The translations under genes and the position numbers were made by a program. From positions 1-64,000 of the forward strand of contig NZ_QNSE01000005.1 in assembly GCF_003315485.1 (NCBI RefSeq): a DNA stretch of 64,000 nt, given 5' to 3'. The DNA is from Marinomonas rhizomae. Lineage in GTDB: Bacteria; Pseudomonadota; Gammaproteobacteria; Pseudomonadales; Marinomonadaceae. The notes below the pieces were generated by a model, which did no database searches, had not been told where the DNA came from, and saw only the letters and a program-made list of their open reading frames with translations. Positions 35,538 to 44,161 of this stretch are shown here, piece after piece. The stretch's first letter is position 1. Each line of letters begins with the position of its first letter.

Positions 35538-35972
35538 CTATTTTACGAGTTTTTTCCTAAGGGAGACTAATTGCTCACGTAGAGCCACGACGTCATCCAT
35601 ATTAATGCCGCACGCTTCAGCAACACAACGGTTTACTTCTAGACCTTGTTCGCGCAGCTTTTTACCTTTTTCAGTCAAGGAGATACTTAAACTACGATCA
35701 TCGTCCACACCCCGTAAACGCTGAACTAAACCATCGGCTTCCATTCGCTTTATCACTGGTGTAAGCGCTCCAGATTTTTGTCCAAGCGCATCACTAATAT
35801 GCTTCAAACTGACGCCATCTTGCTCCCATAAAATCAACATCACCGTATATTGCGGATACGTCAGACCTATGGCAGAAAGTGGTTCTTTGTAGAACTGCGT
35901 CATCGCAAGCGAAGTCGAGTACAAGGCAAAACACAATTGGTTGTCGAGTAATAAGGGATTATTTGATTTCAT
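35538..35972 (-). CDS. ohrR: MarR-family peroxide sensor OhrR
   Basis: This 144-residue MarR protein starts with NPLLLDNQLCFALYSTSLAM. The Cys in LCFALYS is the peroxide-sensing cysteine of OhrR. The winged helix is at 50-105 (ISDALGQKSGALTPVIKRME, RVDDDRSLSISLTEKGK-like wing, here GVDDDRSLSISLTEKG). When oxidised it releases the ohr promoter. Matching palindromes lie downstream before ohr and one lies upstream of ohrR itself. Confidence 0.93.
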   Translation of the reverse strand: MKSNNPLLLDNQLCFALYSTSLAMTQFYKEPLSAIGLTYPQYTVMLILWEQDGVSLKHISDALGQKSGALTPVIKRMEADGLVQRLRGVDDDRSLSISLTEKGKKLREQGLEVNRCVAEACGINMDDVVALREQLVSLRKKLVK

Positions 35973-35997
35973 GGGCTCTCAAAATGTGGCACAAACT

Positions 35998-36011
35998 GTT
36001 ATAGCGATAAT
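35998..36011. promoter_or_regulatory. OhrR operator candidate, site 3 (upstream of ohrR)
   Basis: GTTATAGCGATAAT matches the two inter-genic sites at 12 of 14 positions. It lies 25 bases upstream of the ohrR start, suggesting autoregulation. Confidence 0.5.
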
Positions 36012-36200
36012 GATTGAGTATTTTACACATTAACTCTCTCTACAACATCAAAATAGCGGTCTGCTTTAATGCCTTAGCTACTATAATATTCTTCTGAGCT
36101 CTTACTCTGCATGGGTTTCGATAGTACTCCAGTGTGGCCAGTTTCTAGCTCAATCTATAGAGTTAAGCTGGGTGTTCTAAAGAAGGGTAAAAGCAAAAAA

Positions 36201-36391
36201 TTAATTTCGACTACAATAATCACTTCCATCAGAGCAAGCACTGACTGCTGAAATTGCAGCACCGGCTACAGTCCAAGGCCCTCCCAAAGGAGTACAGCTA
36301 AAAAAACGGATGCAACAAGACATTCATTACTAACATTTTCATAAATACCACCATAAACTAATTCAAGTTGTTTTATATCTAAAATTCTCAC
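36201..36391 (-). pseudogene. Bacteriocin-like double-glycine-leader peptide gene, frame broken at a T7 run
   Basis: GTG 36391 follows GAGG at ideal distance. The first 15 residues VRILDIKQLELVYGG are a double-glycine leader, as in class II bacteriocins and microcins cut by peptidase-ABC exporters. In the zero frame the peptide is only 41 residues (stop at 36266). At the T7 run (36306-36300) a -1 shift or one extra T continues the frame to TAA 36201. The continuation has bacteriocin-like TPLGGPWTVAGAAISAVSAC and a Cys near the end. The full mature part would be about 48 residues with four Cys. The zero-frame codons there read T TTT TTA, a classic -1 slippery heptamer. No exporter or clear immunity gene is adjacent. 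Confidence 0.6.
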
Positions 36392-36437
36392 GATCACCTC
36401 AAGATTAAAAATCAATCTGTTAAATTCTTTATTTTCT

Positions 36438-36620
36438 TTAACAAACATCTTTCCAAAAATAAAAGCATCCCAGAAAGTATAAAATTGCATCTTTATTTTC
36501 AATATCAAGGAAAATAGTAAAAAATGAAAAAGGCAGAAAAATAGAGGTTAAAAAATCAATTTTCTTATTAAAAACAACACTAGAAAATTCAAATTTAACC
36601 AGTCTATCTAATAAACTCAT
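36438..36620 (-). CDS. Small hydrophobic protein upstream of the peptide gene
   Basis: This 60-residue AT-rich frame starts MSLLDRLVKFEFSSVVF. It has one or two hydrophobic segments (FLTSIFLPFSFFTIFLDI and AILYFLGCFYFW). It ends 46 bases before the GTG of the bacteriocin-like peptide, same strand. Size and hydrophobicity would suit an immunity protein, but there is no sequence match and the ribosome site is weak. Confidence 0.3.
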   Translation of the reverse strand: MSLLDRLVKFEFSSVVFNKKIDFLTSIFLPFSFFTIFLDIENKDAILYFLGCFYFWKDVC

Positions 36621-36898
36621 CTCATTAAAATCAAAAAAAACACATTAACAACATTTTTAAAAATGAATATTATATATTGTTCATTCTTAGCACAATCCTA
36701 TAAATGTAGGGTGCATCTACCATTTATATATTTTCAATACGCTATATAAAAATAGCTCGAGTCATGATGTCTTATCCTTCTAAATAAATGGTTAAGATAA
36801 CGTTTTATGGAGGCTTTGACTTCCCTGAAATAATTCCAATGCCGTCACCCTTATGATGTATGCTATTGATCTTCTGAACTAAAAGAGAAGGCTTTAGC
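36621..36898. other. AT-rich intergenic region
   Basis: No gene seen. The DNA is clearly more AT-rich than its surroundings up to about 36740 and contains several TATATA-like stretches that may hold the promoter of the leftward small genes. The last 60 bases lead to the ABM gene, with AGAGAAGG before its ATG. Confidence 0.4.
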
Positions 36899-37189
36899 AT
36901 GTCAAAAGTCACCCTAAGCGGTCATATTGAAGTACCAGCAGAAGATCTAGGCGCAGTATTGGCAGAATTACCAAACCACATAGCACTGACTCAGCAAGAA
37001 GCAGGTTGTATTACCTTTACAGTGACAAGAAATCCAGAAAAACCACAATACTTTGAAGTGTATGAAGAGTTCACCAACCAAGCGACATTTGAGAAGCATC
37101 AAGCCAGAGTGAAAGCGTCTCATTGGGGTGAAGTAACGAAAAATGTTGAACGATTTTATACGATTACAGACCATTCATGTACTCAATAA
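36899..37189 (+). CDS. Antibiotic biosynthesis monooxygenase (ABM) domain protein
   Basis: This 96-residue single-domain protein has the ABM pattern: VTLSGHIEVPAEDLGAVLAE, LTQQEAGCITFTVTRN, YFEVYEEFTNQATFEKHQ and SHWGEVTKNVERFY. Such dimeric proteins often act as quinol or heme-related oxygenases or have unknown roles. It is convergent with dps with a shared terminator. Confidence 0.88.
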   Translation: MSKVTLSGHIEVPAEDLGAVLAELPNHIALTQQEAGCITFTVTRNPEKPQYFEVYEEFTNQATFEKHQARVKASHWGEVTKNVERFYTITDHSCTQ

Positions 37190-37221
37190 AAAACCAGCGA
37201 CCGATAACGATAGCTGGTTTT
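37190..37221. terminator. Bidirectional terminator between the ABM gene and dps
   Basis: AAAACCAGC (37190-37198) pairs with GCTGGTTTT (37213-37221) around a 14-base loop. Confidence 0.65.
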
Positions 37222-37284
37222 AGAAGTAATCAATGATCCAATTCCATTGAGCTGTGCGATGCCAGCTCAATCACATAATTGCGA

Positions 37285-37755
37285 CTAAGCTTGAGTCGCT
37301 CTTAGCATCCATGCGGTTTTTTCGTGAACTCGCATACGATCCGATACTAGGGAAGCAGAAGACTCATCGTCGGCCTCTTGCGCTACTTTTAATACTTTAC
37401 GTGCCGTTTTTACAACCTGTTCGTGCCCCTTGGTTAAGTACTTAACCATGTCAGTCGAACTTGGTACTCCATCTACTTCTTTCACCGAGCTCAGTTCCGC
37501 AAAAGCCTTATATGTTCCTGGAGCGGCTACGTCCAAAGTACGAATACGCTCTGCGACATCATCTACCGCCAGTGCTAACTCTTGATATTGCTCCTCAAAC
37601 ATTAAATGCAATTCACGAAATTGAGGGCCTGTCACATTCCAATGAAAATTGTGCGTCTGTAAATATAAAGTATAGGTATCGGCCAAAAGATGTTTTAGGC
37701 CCTCCGAAATTTCGGATCTATTTTCTTTGTTTATACCAATATCAATATCTGTCAT
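37285..37755 (-). CDS. dps: Dps family DNA-binding ferritin-like protein
   Basis: This 156-residue protein has the Dps ferroxidase pattern [20 protein letters not shown], then [12 protein letters not shown] with the second set of ligands, and [13 protein letters not shown]. Dps dodecamers store iron with H2O2 and protect DNA. The N-terminal tail has only a few Lys/Arg, so strong DNA binding is uncertain. The ATG follows GAGGT. The next gene is far upstream, so it is a single transcription unit. Confidence 0.93.
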   Translation of the reverse strand: MTDIDIGINKENRSEISEGLKHLLADTYTLYLQTHNFHWNVTGPQFRELHLMFEEQYQELALAVDDVAERIRTLDVAAPGTYKAFAELSSVKEVDGVPSSTDMVKYLTKGHEQVVKTARKVLKVAQEADDESSASLVSDRMRVHEKTAWMLRATQA

Positions 37756-38462
37756 GTTATTACCTCATAGTTAGATTGTGATAACGCTTTTTTAGCAAAT
37801 ACTTTGTAAAAGTCTGCAAACCAAAAGCAACAGTCGTATTGCGTTTTCTCTATTTATATTATTACAATAAAATAAGGTGGACTGAAACCACAATGCATTC
37901 AAGAAATATGGAGCTAATGTGGGGAAAAGTAAAATAGCATGTTAAAGCCTTTAGCATTCATACTCACCTCCAACCGCTCTAAGTGGCTTCCGGTGAGTCA
38001 TTCCACTGACAATGGCGAAAATGACTTGATCAGATACCGGAAGACTTTCAATCTATGTAAGATTGGCAGTCACAAGATAGTTTAGATCATTCATCAGAAT
38101 CTTGACTCATAGATAAAACACAAAGAACCTCATCCACTGGAACTTCGGTTAATTCCGAGCTAGCAACAAAACAGATGAGTGATGGCATTCTTTTAATGCC
38201 TCTGAACACGGATTTTCAGCCACATCACCTGATTAAATCGAATAAAAAACCAATTTTTTGCAACAACACAGCTCTTTGCAAAAAATTACAAAATGTTCAA
38301 AAAACAACCTATCCACTACTTGCTAACATTCCTCTCAAGTGCCATTTTTAATATAGCGCTATTGTCTCATTACTGTAGTTTCTTGGAAAAAGGCAGCTGT
38401 ATAGCAAGGAAGAGTTAATCATTCATTGATTTTCTGAAGACTTCAAACACAGGGATAAACTC
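37756..38462. other. 700-base region without a clear gene
   Basis: The first 100 bases should hold the dps promoter and the last 100 that of the chemoreceptor gene. Between them I see only short frames. On the minus strand 38087-38188 reads MPSLICFVASSELTEVPVDE and so on (33 codons, weak ribosome site). At about 37968-38060 a stop-to-stop frame carries VSGMTHRKPLRAVGGEYE. These might be pieces of one decayed gene. I do not recognise it. Confidence 0.35.
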
Positions 38463-40079
38463 ATGAAGAAACTACAGACGATAAGAGGTCGCTATACGTT
38501 AATCTTTGGCGGTTTAGCGTTAGCTTTTCTACTGGTTATAATCTCCACCGAGACATTGATCAGTTACTTACAAAATAGTATCGGCAAGTATGCTTCTGGC
38601 ACTTCACTCATTCAAAACGCAGACAGAGACTTGTATCAGTCTCGTCTCGCATTAGCCACGTTAGTGTTCGAACGCAACTCCAAAAATACTCACGAATTAG
38701 AAGAAACCACGCGATCTAATGCTACGCAAGCACTAGATCGCATGCAGGAATTTCGGAGGCTCACAGAAGATATAGATGAAATATCTAGCCTGTTAGCAAA
38801 CTTTGATAGCCTCTATAAAGATTGGTCAGCCAACAACCTCGATATTATTCAATCAATGAAAAGCAACCCTGATGCTGCAATGATACTTTTTATTGGAAAA
38901 AACCAAACAAACTTCATCAAACTTCGTCGTTTATATGATCATTCAGAAGAACTGATCAGCAAATATTCTGCGCTTGAGAACAAAGCCATAAATAAGTTCA
39001 CCGACATATTCAAACTGACTGTCGGCATCTTCGCAGTTTTCACCTTATTTTTGAGTGTCATACTCGCTTGGTTTGCCCCACGAAACATTTCAAAAGCAAT
39101 CAAACAAGTCACCTTTGGTGTTCGACAAATTAGTTCTGGTGATGGCGATTTAACACGTCGTATAAACAGCACAAAACCAGATGAAACGGGTGTATTAAGT
39201 CGAGAATTAGACAGCTTTGTCGCGCGTCTAGGCAGCTTAATTGGACAAGTGCGTAATGGCTGCGAGCATATTCGCCAAGAAATGTTTAATTTAGGCGAAT
39301 CAGCCTCAGAATCGGCAGACTTAAGTGAGCGACAAAATCAATCACTGGAGTTTGTGGTGACTGCAGTAGAAGAAATGGGCGGCGCAACTCGTGAGGTCGC
39401 ACAAAATGCCGCCGATACCGTGGCAGAAGTGGAAGCATTAAGTAGCTCTGCAGATGATGGTGTTAAACAATTAGACAATGCTATTTCTCAATTAGATGGT
39501 CTTGCTGAGCAAATACAAGGTGCTGCAGGCGTCATCCATCAGCTATCTGAACGATCCGATAAGATCGCTTCCGTTCTGGATGTCATTCTTGGTATTTCTG
39601 AGCAAACCAATTTACTTGCTTTGAACGCTGCAATAGAAGCCGCACGAGCAGGGGAGCAAGGTCGAGGTTTTGCGGTGGTTGCTGACGAAGTACGTGAACT
39701 GGCCAGCAAAACCCAAGCCTCTACCGAAGACATCCAGGAGATGATCAATGATTTACAGTCTGGTGTCAGTAATGCGGTAAGTTCGATCACACAAAGTGTC
39801 GATATGGCCGGTTCCAGCGTTTCTCTTTCCCGTAAAACCATGGAATCTATTGCCGTAGTAAAAACATCCGCAGGGCGAATCTATGACTTTACCGCGCAAA
39901 CCGCCAGCGCCACCGAAGAGCAAAGCAAGGTTACTGACGAGATAAATGAAAATCTATCGAATCTTGCTAACATGTCGAAAGATGTCATGGAAATATCCAA
40001 GCGTATTAGCCATTCGGTTCATCAAACCTTAAGTAATTCTGATGAGCTCGCCAATCAGGTTAAACGCTTTACGGTGTAG
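38463..40079 (+). CDS. Methyl-accepting chemotaxis protein (membrane, four-helix-bundle sensor)
   Basis: This 538-residue receptor has TM1 at about 13-35 ([20 protein letters not shown]), an all-helical periplasmic domain of about 145 residues, TM2 near 183-205 ([20 protein letters not shown]), and a HAMP domain. The signalling domain has the invariant hairpin tip [20 protein letters not shown]. It signals through CheA/CheW to the flagellum. The ligand is unknown. It stands alone, with no che genes nearby. Confidence 0.94.
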   Translation: MKKLQTIRGRYTLIFGGLALAFLLVIISTETLISYLQNSIGKYASGTSLIQNADRDLYQSRLALATLVFERNSKNTHELEETTRSNATQALDRMQEFRRLTEDIDEISSLLANFDSLYKDWSANNLDIIQSMKSNPDAAMILFIGKNQTNFIKLRRLYDHSEELISKYSALENKAINKFTDIFKLTVGIFAVFTLFLSVILAWFAPRNISKAIKQVTFGVRQISSGDGDLTRRINSTKPDETGVLSRELDSFVARLGSLIGQVRNGCEHIRQEMFNLGESASESADLSERQNQSLEFVVTAVEEMGGATREVAQNAADTVAEVEALSSSADDGVKQLDNAISQLDGLAEQIQGAAGVIHQLSERSDKIASVLDVILGISEQTNLLALNAAIEAARAGEQGRGFAVVADEVRELASKTQASTEDIQEMINDLQSGVSNAVSSITQSVDMAGSSVSLSRKTMESIAVVKTSAGRIYDFTAQTASATEEQSKVTDEINENLSNLANMSKDVMEISKRISHSVHQTLSNSDELANQVKRFTV

Positions 40080-40202
40080 TATTTGCTTCTATTGAGGCCA
40101 TAAAGATCATCGAAATATAACAATAAAAGTCACTGTTTCGATGGTTTTTTATATTCAAAAAAAGCAATCAATTGGCACCTTTCAACCATAAAACCTTTTA
40201 TT

Positions 40203-40385
40203 TCAAATATAAAACCGTTTTGAAAGTAAACGTCCTAGGCTGTATAAAATAAAGGCAATGGGAATATTCAATAACAATACCAGTAAACAATCCATCGTCA
40301 CGGCCAAAATAAAGGCGAATACGGCATCCAGATATAGGCAAGTGTTTCCCAGCAATAAAAGGAAAAAAGACGTTCTCATCTGCAT
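40203..40385 (-). CDS. Small membrane protein in the psp operon (PspD-like position)
   Basis: This 60-residue hydrophobic protein (FFLLLLGNTCLYLDAVFAFI, LLVLLLNIPIAFILYSLG) is preceded by a strong AAGGAGGG seven bases from its ATG. It follows pspC on the same strand. It occupies the place of pspD in enterobacteria, but the sequence is not obviously similar. It is probably an accessory membrane protein of the phage-shock response. An alternative overlapping frame (40198-40392) is less protein-like. Confidence 0.65.
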   Translation of the reverse strand: MQMRTSFFLLLLGNTCLYLDAVFAFILAVTMDCLLVLLLNIPIAFILYSLGRLLSKRFYI

Positions 40386-40418
40386 TTACCAACCCTCCTT
40401 ATTTTCATCTACTAAAGA

Positions 40419-40868
40419 TTAGTCCCTAATTTTTGAGAATTCACGGTCTAGATCAAATTTTTTGGATGTAACATGACGCTCCATCTCAGTAACGCGCCCC
40501 GCCACATCATCCAACTTTTCTTTCGCGCGACGTAATCTGGAATTTGCACTATCAGCGTACTTGAACATCTTCTTTGGTCGATAGCTTTGTTGACGTTCAT
40601 CGTATTCGTATTCGTACCCATCTTCTCCTTTTGGGCGAACATCCAAAAACCACCAAAGCGCCATGTATGCAATAACTACAAAACTGCCAAGGAACAAAAA
40701 GCCACCAAAGGTGAAAAGCCTCACAACCCATGTATCAACATCAAAATGGTCTGCTAAGCCCGCACATACTCCACCCAAGTAACCTTTTTTCTTATTACGA
40801 TATAAGTTCAAATTCCACCCATGAGACTTTTTGGCTTTGATACTTTCTTTTATTTTATCATTCATCAT
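40419..40868 (-). CDS. pspC: Phage shock protein C
   Basis: This 149-residue protein has the PspC domain KKKGYLGGVCAGLADHFDVDTWVVRLFT followed by a membrane helix (FGGFLFLGSFVVIAYMALWW). It ends in a long charged tail with coiled-coil character (ANSRLRRAKEKLDDVAGRVT). PspB and PspC sense inner-membrane stress and release PspA from PspF. It lies between pspB and the small membrane protein gene. Confidence 0.93.
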   Translation of the reverse strand: MMNDKIKESIKAKKSHGWNLNLYRNKKKGYLGGVCAGLADHFDVDTWVVRLFTFGGFLFLGSFVVIAYMALWWFLDVRPKGEDGYEYEYDERQQSYRPKKMFKYADSANSRLRRAKEKLDDVAGRVTEMERHVTSKKFDLDREFSKIRD

Positions 40869-40916
40869 TTTACTCCTCTTAACTGGCTAATCTTCTATCA
40901 CTCAGCTACCCGAAGA

Positions 40917-41165
40917 TTATCGAAACTCATCATTATCTCGACTTCGCCAGTCTGGGCTCTCCACATCTAAGATTTTCTCTAATGCTTGCACGCGGTCAGT
41001 CAATTTATCAGCCTGCATTAATAGAGACTCTAATTCGCGCTTATCACCATCATCTAACCCTTTCACAGCACGGTTCTTACTTCGGTAATGCAATATCAAC
41101 CAAATAGGCGCTACTACCGACATAAAAATGATGGTGGGAACAAACAAAAATACAGCCATACTCAT
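40917..41165 (-). CDS. pspB: Phage shock protein B
   Basis: This 82-residue protein has an N-terminal membrane helix (AVFLFVPTIIFMSVVAPIWL) and the typical HYRSKNRAVKGLDDGDKREL, then a coiled coil. It works with PspC as the membrane-stress sensor. It is the second gene of pspABC. Confidence 0.93.
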   Translation of the reverse strand: MSMAVFLFVPTIIFMSVVAPIWLILHYRSKNRAVKGLDDGDKRELESLLMQADKLTDRVQALEKILDVESPDWRSRDNDEFR

Positions 41166-41204
41166 AGTGCAATTCCTTTTCCTATCAACGGATACAGATT
41201 CAGC

Positions 41205-41876
41205 TTAGTTGGTCTTAGTCATTTTCTCTTTCAAACGAGCCAACTCATCATTGATACCGTCATCTTCCGCCAAAGCGTCAATTTGTGATTTTAAGTCTGC
41301 TTTTGGTTGCATGCCGATATCCATAGATTCAAGTTGGCCTTCTAAGCTATCAACACGACGTTCAAAGCGTTCAAATTTCTCAAAAGCATCATCCAATGCT
41401 TCTTTATGATTCTGGCGCTTCACACGCATACGGCTTTCTACACTCGATTGACGCAACAACATGGCTTTTTGCTTCGCTTTGGCATCATTCAATTTAATTT
41501 GTAACTGCCCGACTTCTTCATTCAAGTGCTCAAGATGTTCATCCAAAGCTGATAACTCTTGATCTATGACTTCTATTTCTTTTTCTATCTGTTGCTTTTC
41601 TGATAGTGCTGCTCGGGCTAGATCTTCACGCCCTTTATGGATTGCCAGCATAGCTTTGCTTTCCCACTCTGCGGCTTCGCTACGCATACGTTCCAAACGA
41701 CGCCCTGTGGTTTTACGATCGGCAATCACACGAGCAGAACTAGAGCGCACTTCGACCAATGTTTCTTCCATCTCTTGAATCATCATTCGGATCATTTTTT
41801 TGGGGTCTTCGGCTTTATCCAGCAACGAGGTTAAGTTGCTATTAATAATGTCCGTCATTCTTGAAAAAATACCCAT
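41205..41876 (-). CDS. pspA: Phage shock protein A (PspA/IM30)
   Basis: This 223-residue protein is nearly all helical, beginning MGIFSRMTDIINSNLTSLLDKAEDPKKMIRMMIQEMEE, the PspA signature with an amphipathic first helix. In the resting state it inhibits PspF. Under membrane stress it forms rods or lattices on the membrane. It is transcribed from a sigma-54-type promoter (41927-41943) shared with the divergent pspF region. Confidence 0.96.
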   Translation of the reverse strand: MGIFSRMTDIINSNLTSLLDKAEDPKKMIRMMIQEMEETLVEVRSSSARVIADRKTTGRRLERMRSEAAEWESKAMLAIHKGREDLARAALSEKQQIEKEIEVIDQELSALDEHLEHLNEEVGQLQIKLNDAKAKQKAMLLRQSSVESRMRVKRQNHKEALDDAFEKFERFERRVDSLEGQLESMDIGMQPKADLKSQIDALAEDDGINDELARLKEKMTKTN

Positions 41877-41926
41877 GGTTTTATCTCCTATTTCATATGC
41901 AATTAGTAAACATCTTCTCTTACTGT

Positions 41927-41943
41927 TACAGCATCCATGCCAA
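41927..41943 (-). promoter_or_regulatory. Sigma-54 promoter of pspABC
   Basis: On the minus strand TTGGCATGGATGCTGTA has GG at -24 and TG at -12, with the spacing of the E. coli pspA promoter, which also carries a TGT instead of the consensus TGC at -12. The start would be near 41917, about 40 bases before the pspA ATG. Confidence 0.65.
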
Positions 41944-42006
41944 AATCATTAACCCTATGATTATTATGAATTTATTTTTTAACAGTGCTATTTTCTTAAT
42001 TTTTAA

Positions 42007-42021
42007 TGGTTGAAAAAACCA
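42007..42021. promoter_or_regulatory. Possible PspF upstream activating site
   Basis: TGGTTGAAAAAACCA is an inverted repeat (TGGTT/AACCA) about 90-105 bases upstream of the predicted pspA start. This is the distance expected for PspF enhancer sites. Confidence 0.4.
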
Positions 42022-42091
42022 CTATTTAGTATCTTTAACCATATAAATTTGGCAAATTAAACCAACCATATTAAAAACAACCGATAATCTT

Positions 42092-43093
42092 ATGAAAAAT
42101 AATCAAAGAGTCATTGGCAGCTCTCAAGCTCTGGCAGATGCACTTGATCATGCTTCGATTCTAGCTGAGATTAATCGGCCTATTTTGATCTGTGGTGAAC
42201 GAGGCAGTGGCAAAGAACTCATCGCAGAGCGATTGCATTATCTATCACCGCGATGGGATAAGCCTTTTATTAGCATCAACTGCGCAGCCATTAGTGACAG
42301 CTTGATGGAAAGTGAATTATTTGGTCATGAAGCAGGTGCTTTTACTGGCGCAACCAAGGTATATCAAGGTCGATTCGAACGTGCTGATGGTGGCACCTTA
42401 TTCCTCGACGAACTTGGAACCATGTCATTAAAAGTCCAAGAAAAGCTATTACGACTCATTGAATATGGTGAGTTCGAACGGCTCGGCAGCGCAAAAACCC
42501 AACGAGTTGACGTTAGAATTGTCGCAGCCACCAACGAAAATTTACCGAGCCTTAGTAAACAAGGCGCCTTTCGTGCAGACTTACTCGACCGCCTTGCCTT
42601 TGATGTCATTCAAGTCCCCCCCTTGCGAGAGAGAAAAGAAGACATTGAAGAATTAGCGAGTTTCTTTGCCGTAAAACTTAGCACTGAGCTAGGCTGGGAG
42701 TATTTCCAAGGGTTTACCCCTAAAGCTCTAACATCATTAAAAAATTATGATTGGCCTGGCAACATTCGAGAGCTTAAAAACGTTATTGAACGCTCGGTTT
42801 ATCGCTGTGGTTTCCAAGACGAACCCGTTGAAAAAATCGTAATCAACCCTTTTACTCGAGCAAATGAAGAAGCAAGCAACAACCTCATCAATACACAAGC
42901 AGACACAATAGAATCAAAACCGTCTGGCTTTTCCCTTAATTCATCTTTGAACTTGAAAGAACAGGTTTTTCAACTACAACAACATTTAATTCAGCAAGCT
43001 CTTAATGAAAATCAACATAACCAACGACTCGCCGCTCAATCTTTGGGGCTCACTTACGATCAATTTAGAGGTTTGCTCAAGAAGCTCAAATAA
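42092..43093 (+). CDS. pspF: PspF, sigma-54 activator of the phage-shock operon
   Basis: This 333-residue protein starts directly with the AAA+ domain, without a receiver domain, as PspF does. It has Walker A GERGSGKELIAERLH, the sigma-54 contact loop ELFGHEAGAFTGATK, Walker B GGTLFLDELGTM and arginine-finger region FRADLLDRLAFDVIQVPPLR. The C-terminal Fis-type helix-turn-helix is QRLAAQSLGLTYDQFRGLLKK. It is divergent from pspA, the classical arrangement. Confidence 0.95.
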   Translation: MKNNQRVIGSSQALADALDHASILAEINRPILICGERGSGKELIAERLHYLSPRWDKPFISINCAAISDSLMESELFGHEAGAFTGATKVYQGRFERADGGTLFLDELGTMSLKVQEKLLRLIEYGEFERLGSAKTQRVDVRIVAATNENLPSLSKQGAFRADLLDRLAFDVIQVPPLRERKEDIEELASFFAVKLSTELGWEYFQGFTPKALTSLKNYDWPGNIRELKNVIERSVYRCGFQDEPVEKIVINPFTRANEEASNNLINTQADTIESKPSGFSLNSSLNLKEQVFQLQQHLIQQALNENQHNQRLAAQSLGLTYDQFRGLLKKLK

Positions 43094-43116
43094 TTTTTTA
43101 GCTATTTGAGCAAACC
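43070..43116 (+). terminator. Hairpins at the end of pspF
   Basis: GGTTTGCTCAA (43070-43080) pairs with TTGAGCAAACC (43106-43116), followed by TTCTTATT. A shorter alternative hairpin (GCTCAAATA/TATTTGAGC) overlaps it. Another 10-bp inverted repeat (TGAATTTTCA) follows at 43134-43163. Probably the pspF terminator, though the T-run is weak. Confidence 0.45.
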
Positions 43117-43243
43117 TTCTTATTCCATCACATTGAATTTTCACATGTGAAGATGAAAATTCACCAGTCAACAAGCCTTGTTACGCCAAACGTCCTTCCG
43201 TATAGTCAGCTTTTTTAAGGGCAGATTGTGTCCATACCCATTT

Positions 43244-43260
43244 GTGTTATATTATAACAC
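43244..43260. promoter_or_regulatory. Zur-box-like palindrome
   Basis: GTGTTATATTATAACAC is a perfect 8-bp inverted repeat around one base and contains the GTTATANTATAAC core of gammaproteobacterial Zur sites. It lies 25 bases before the TTG start of the ABC ATPase gene, overlapping its likely -10 region. Confidence 0.6.
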
Positions 43261-43285
43261 TTAAGTATTACGGAACCCTATCGCC

Positions 43286-44137
43286 TTGACCAACCAAACC
43301 ATTAATACTCCGACCAATAACGGCCAACAAGACGATACTTCTTACGCGTTTTTTTCTGGCTGCCAGCCCGCAGGCATACAGTTAAACGACGTCGCTTGGT
43401 CGCCTTATCGTGACAAAACCTTGCTCAAGCCAATAACCGTCACGATTCACCCTGGCGAGTTTCTGGCGATTGTTGGGCCGAACGGTTCCGGAAAAACCAG
43501 CTTATTACGCTGTCTTTATCGTACCAATAAACCAACTAAGGGCACGGTTTTACTTGATGGCCAAGATTTATGGTCCTTGTCACCGCGCCAATGCGCCCAA
43601 CGCATCGCTACCGTGTTACAAGACACTGGCAGTGAATTTGGCCTAAGCGTTTTTGAAATGGTAGAAATCGGTCTGACGCCAAAATCCCTTGTTTGGGGAC
43701 GCTCCGACGAAGACTCCCAAATCGTCGATAGTGCACTCGCCTTACTTGATGTGGCACATTTAGCCGATCGCTCTTTTGACTCTTTGTCTGGCGGCGAACG
43801 CCAACGAGTGATGATCGCCAGAGCGTTGGCGCAGCGCCCTGATGTACTTATTCTCGATGAACCAACCAATCATCTCGACATTCGCCACCAGCTTGATGTG
43901 TTGGCCTTATTAGCAAAACTGCCTTGTACGCTTATTGTGTCATTGCACGATTTGGCCCTCGCCTCCGCTTACGCTGATCGTGTTTTAGTAATGCAAAACG
44001 GTGAAATGCAGGATTGCGCGCCACCCAATGATGTCTTTACCAAGCAACGTATAAAACAAGTATTTGATGTGGACACCATTATTGATGAACATCCCATCAC
44101 GCAACGACCCAGATTTTCTTTTTTTATTAACGATTAA
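43286..44137 (+). CDS. ABC transporter ATP-binding protein (FecE/BtuD type)
   Basis: This 283-residue ATPase has Walker A VGPNGSGKTSLLRCL, signature LSGGERQRVMIARAL, Walker B VLILDEPTNHLDI and switch His SLHDLALA. No ATG precedes the domain in frame, so the start is taken as TTG 43286, with a Ser/Thr/Gln-rich N-terminal extension of ~30 residues. It is first of a three-gene importer operon (ATPase, binding protein, permease). The family imports siderophores, heme or cobalamin, but the Zur-like box points to zinc starvation. Confidence 0.92.
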   Translation: MTNQTINTPTNNGQQDDTSYAFFSGCQPAGIQLNDVAWSPYRDKTLLKPITVTIHPGEFLAIVGPNGSGKTSLLRCLYRTNKPTKGTVLLDGQDLWSLSPRQCAQRIATVLQDTGSEFGLSVFEMVEIGLTPKSLVWGRSDEDSQIVDSALALLDVAHLADRSFDSLSGGERQRVMIARALAQRPDVLILDEPTNHLDIRHQLDVLALLAKLPCTLIVSLHDLALASAYADRVLVMQNGEMQDCAPPNDVFTKQRIKQVFDVDTIIDEHPITQRPRFSFFIND

Positions 44138-44161
44138 CGAAATGATTAACAGGACAAACAC

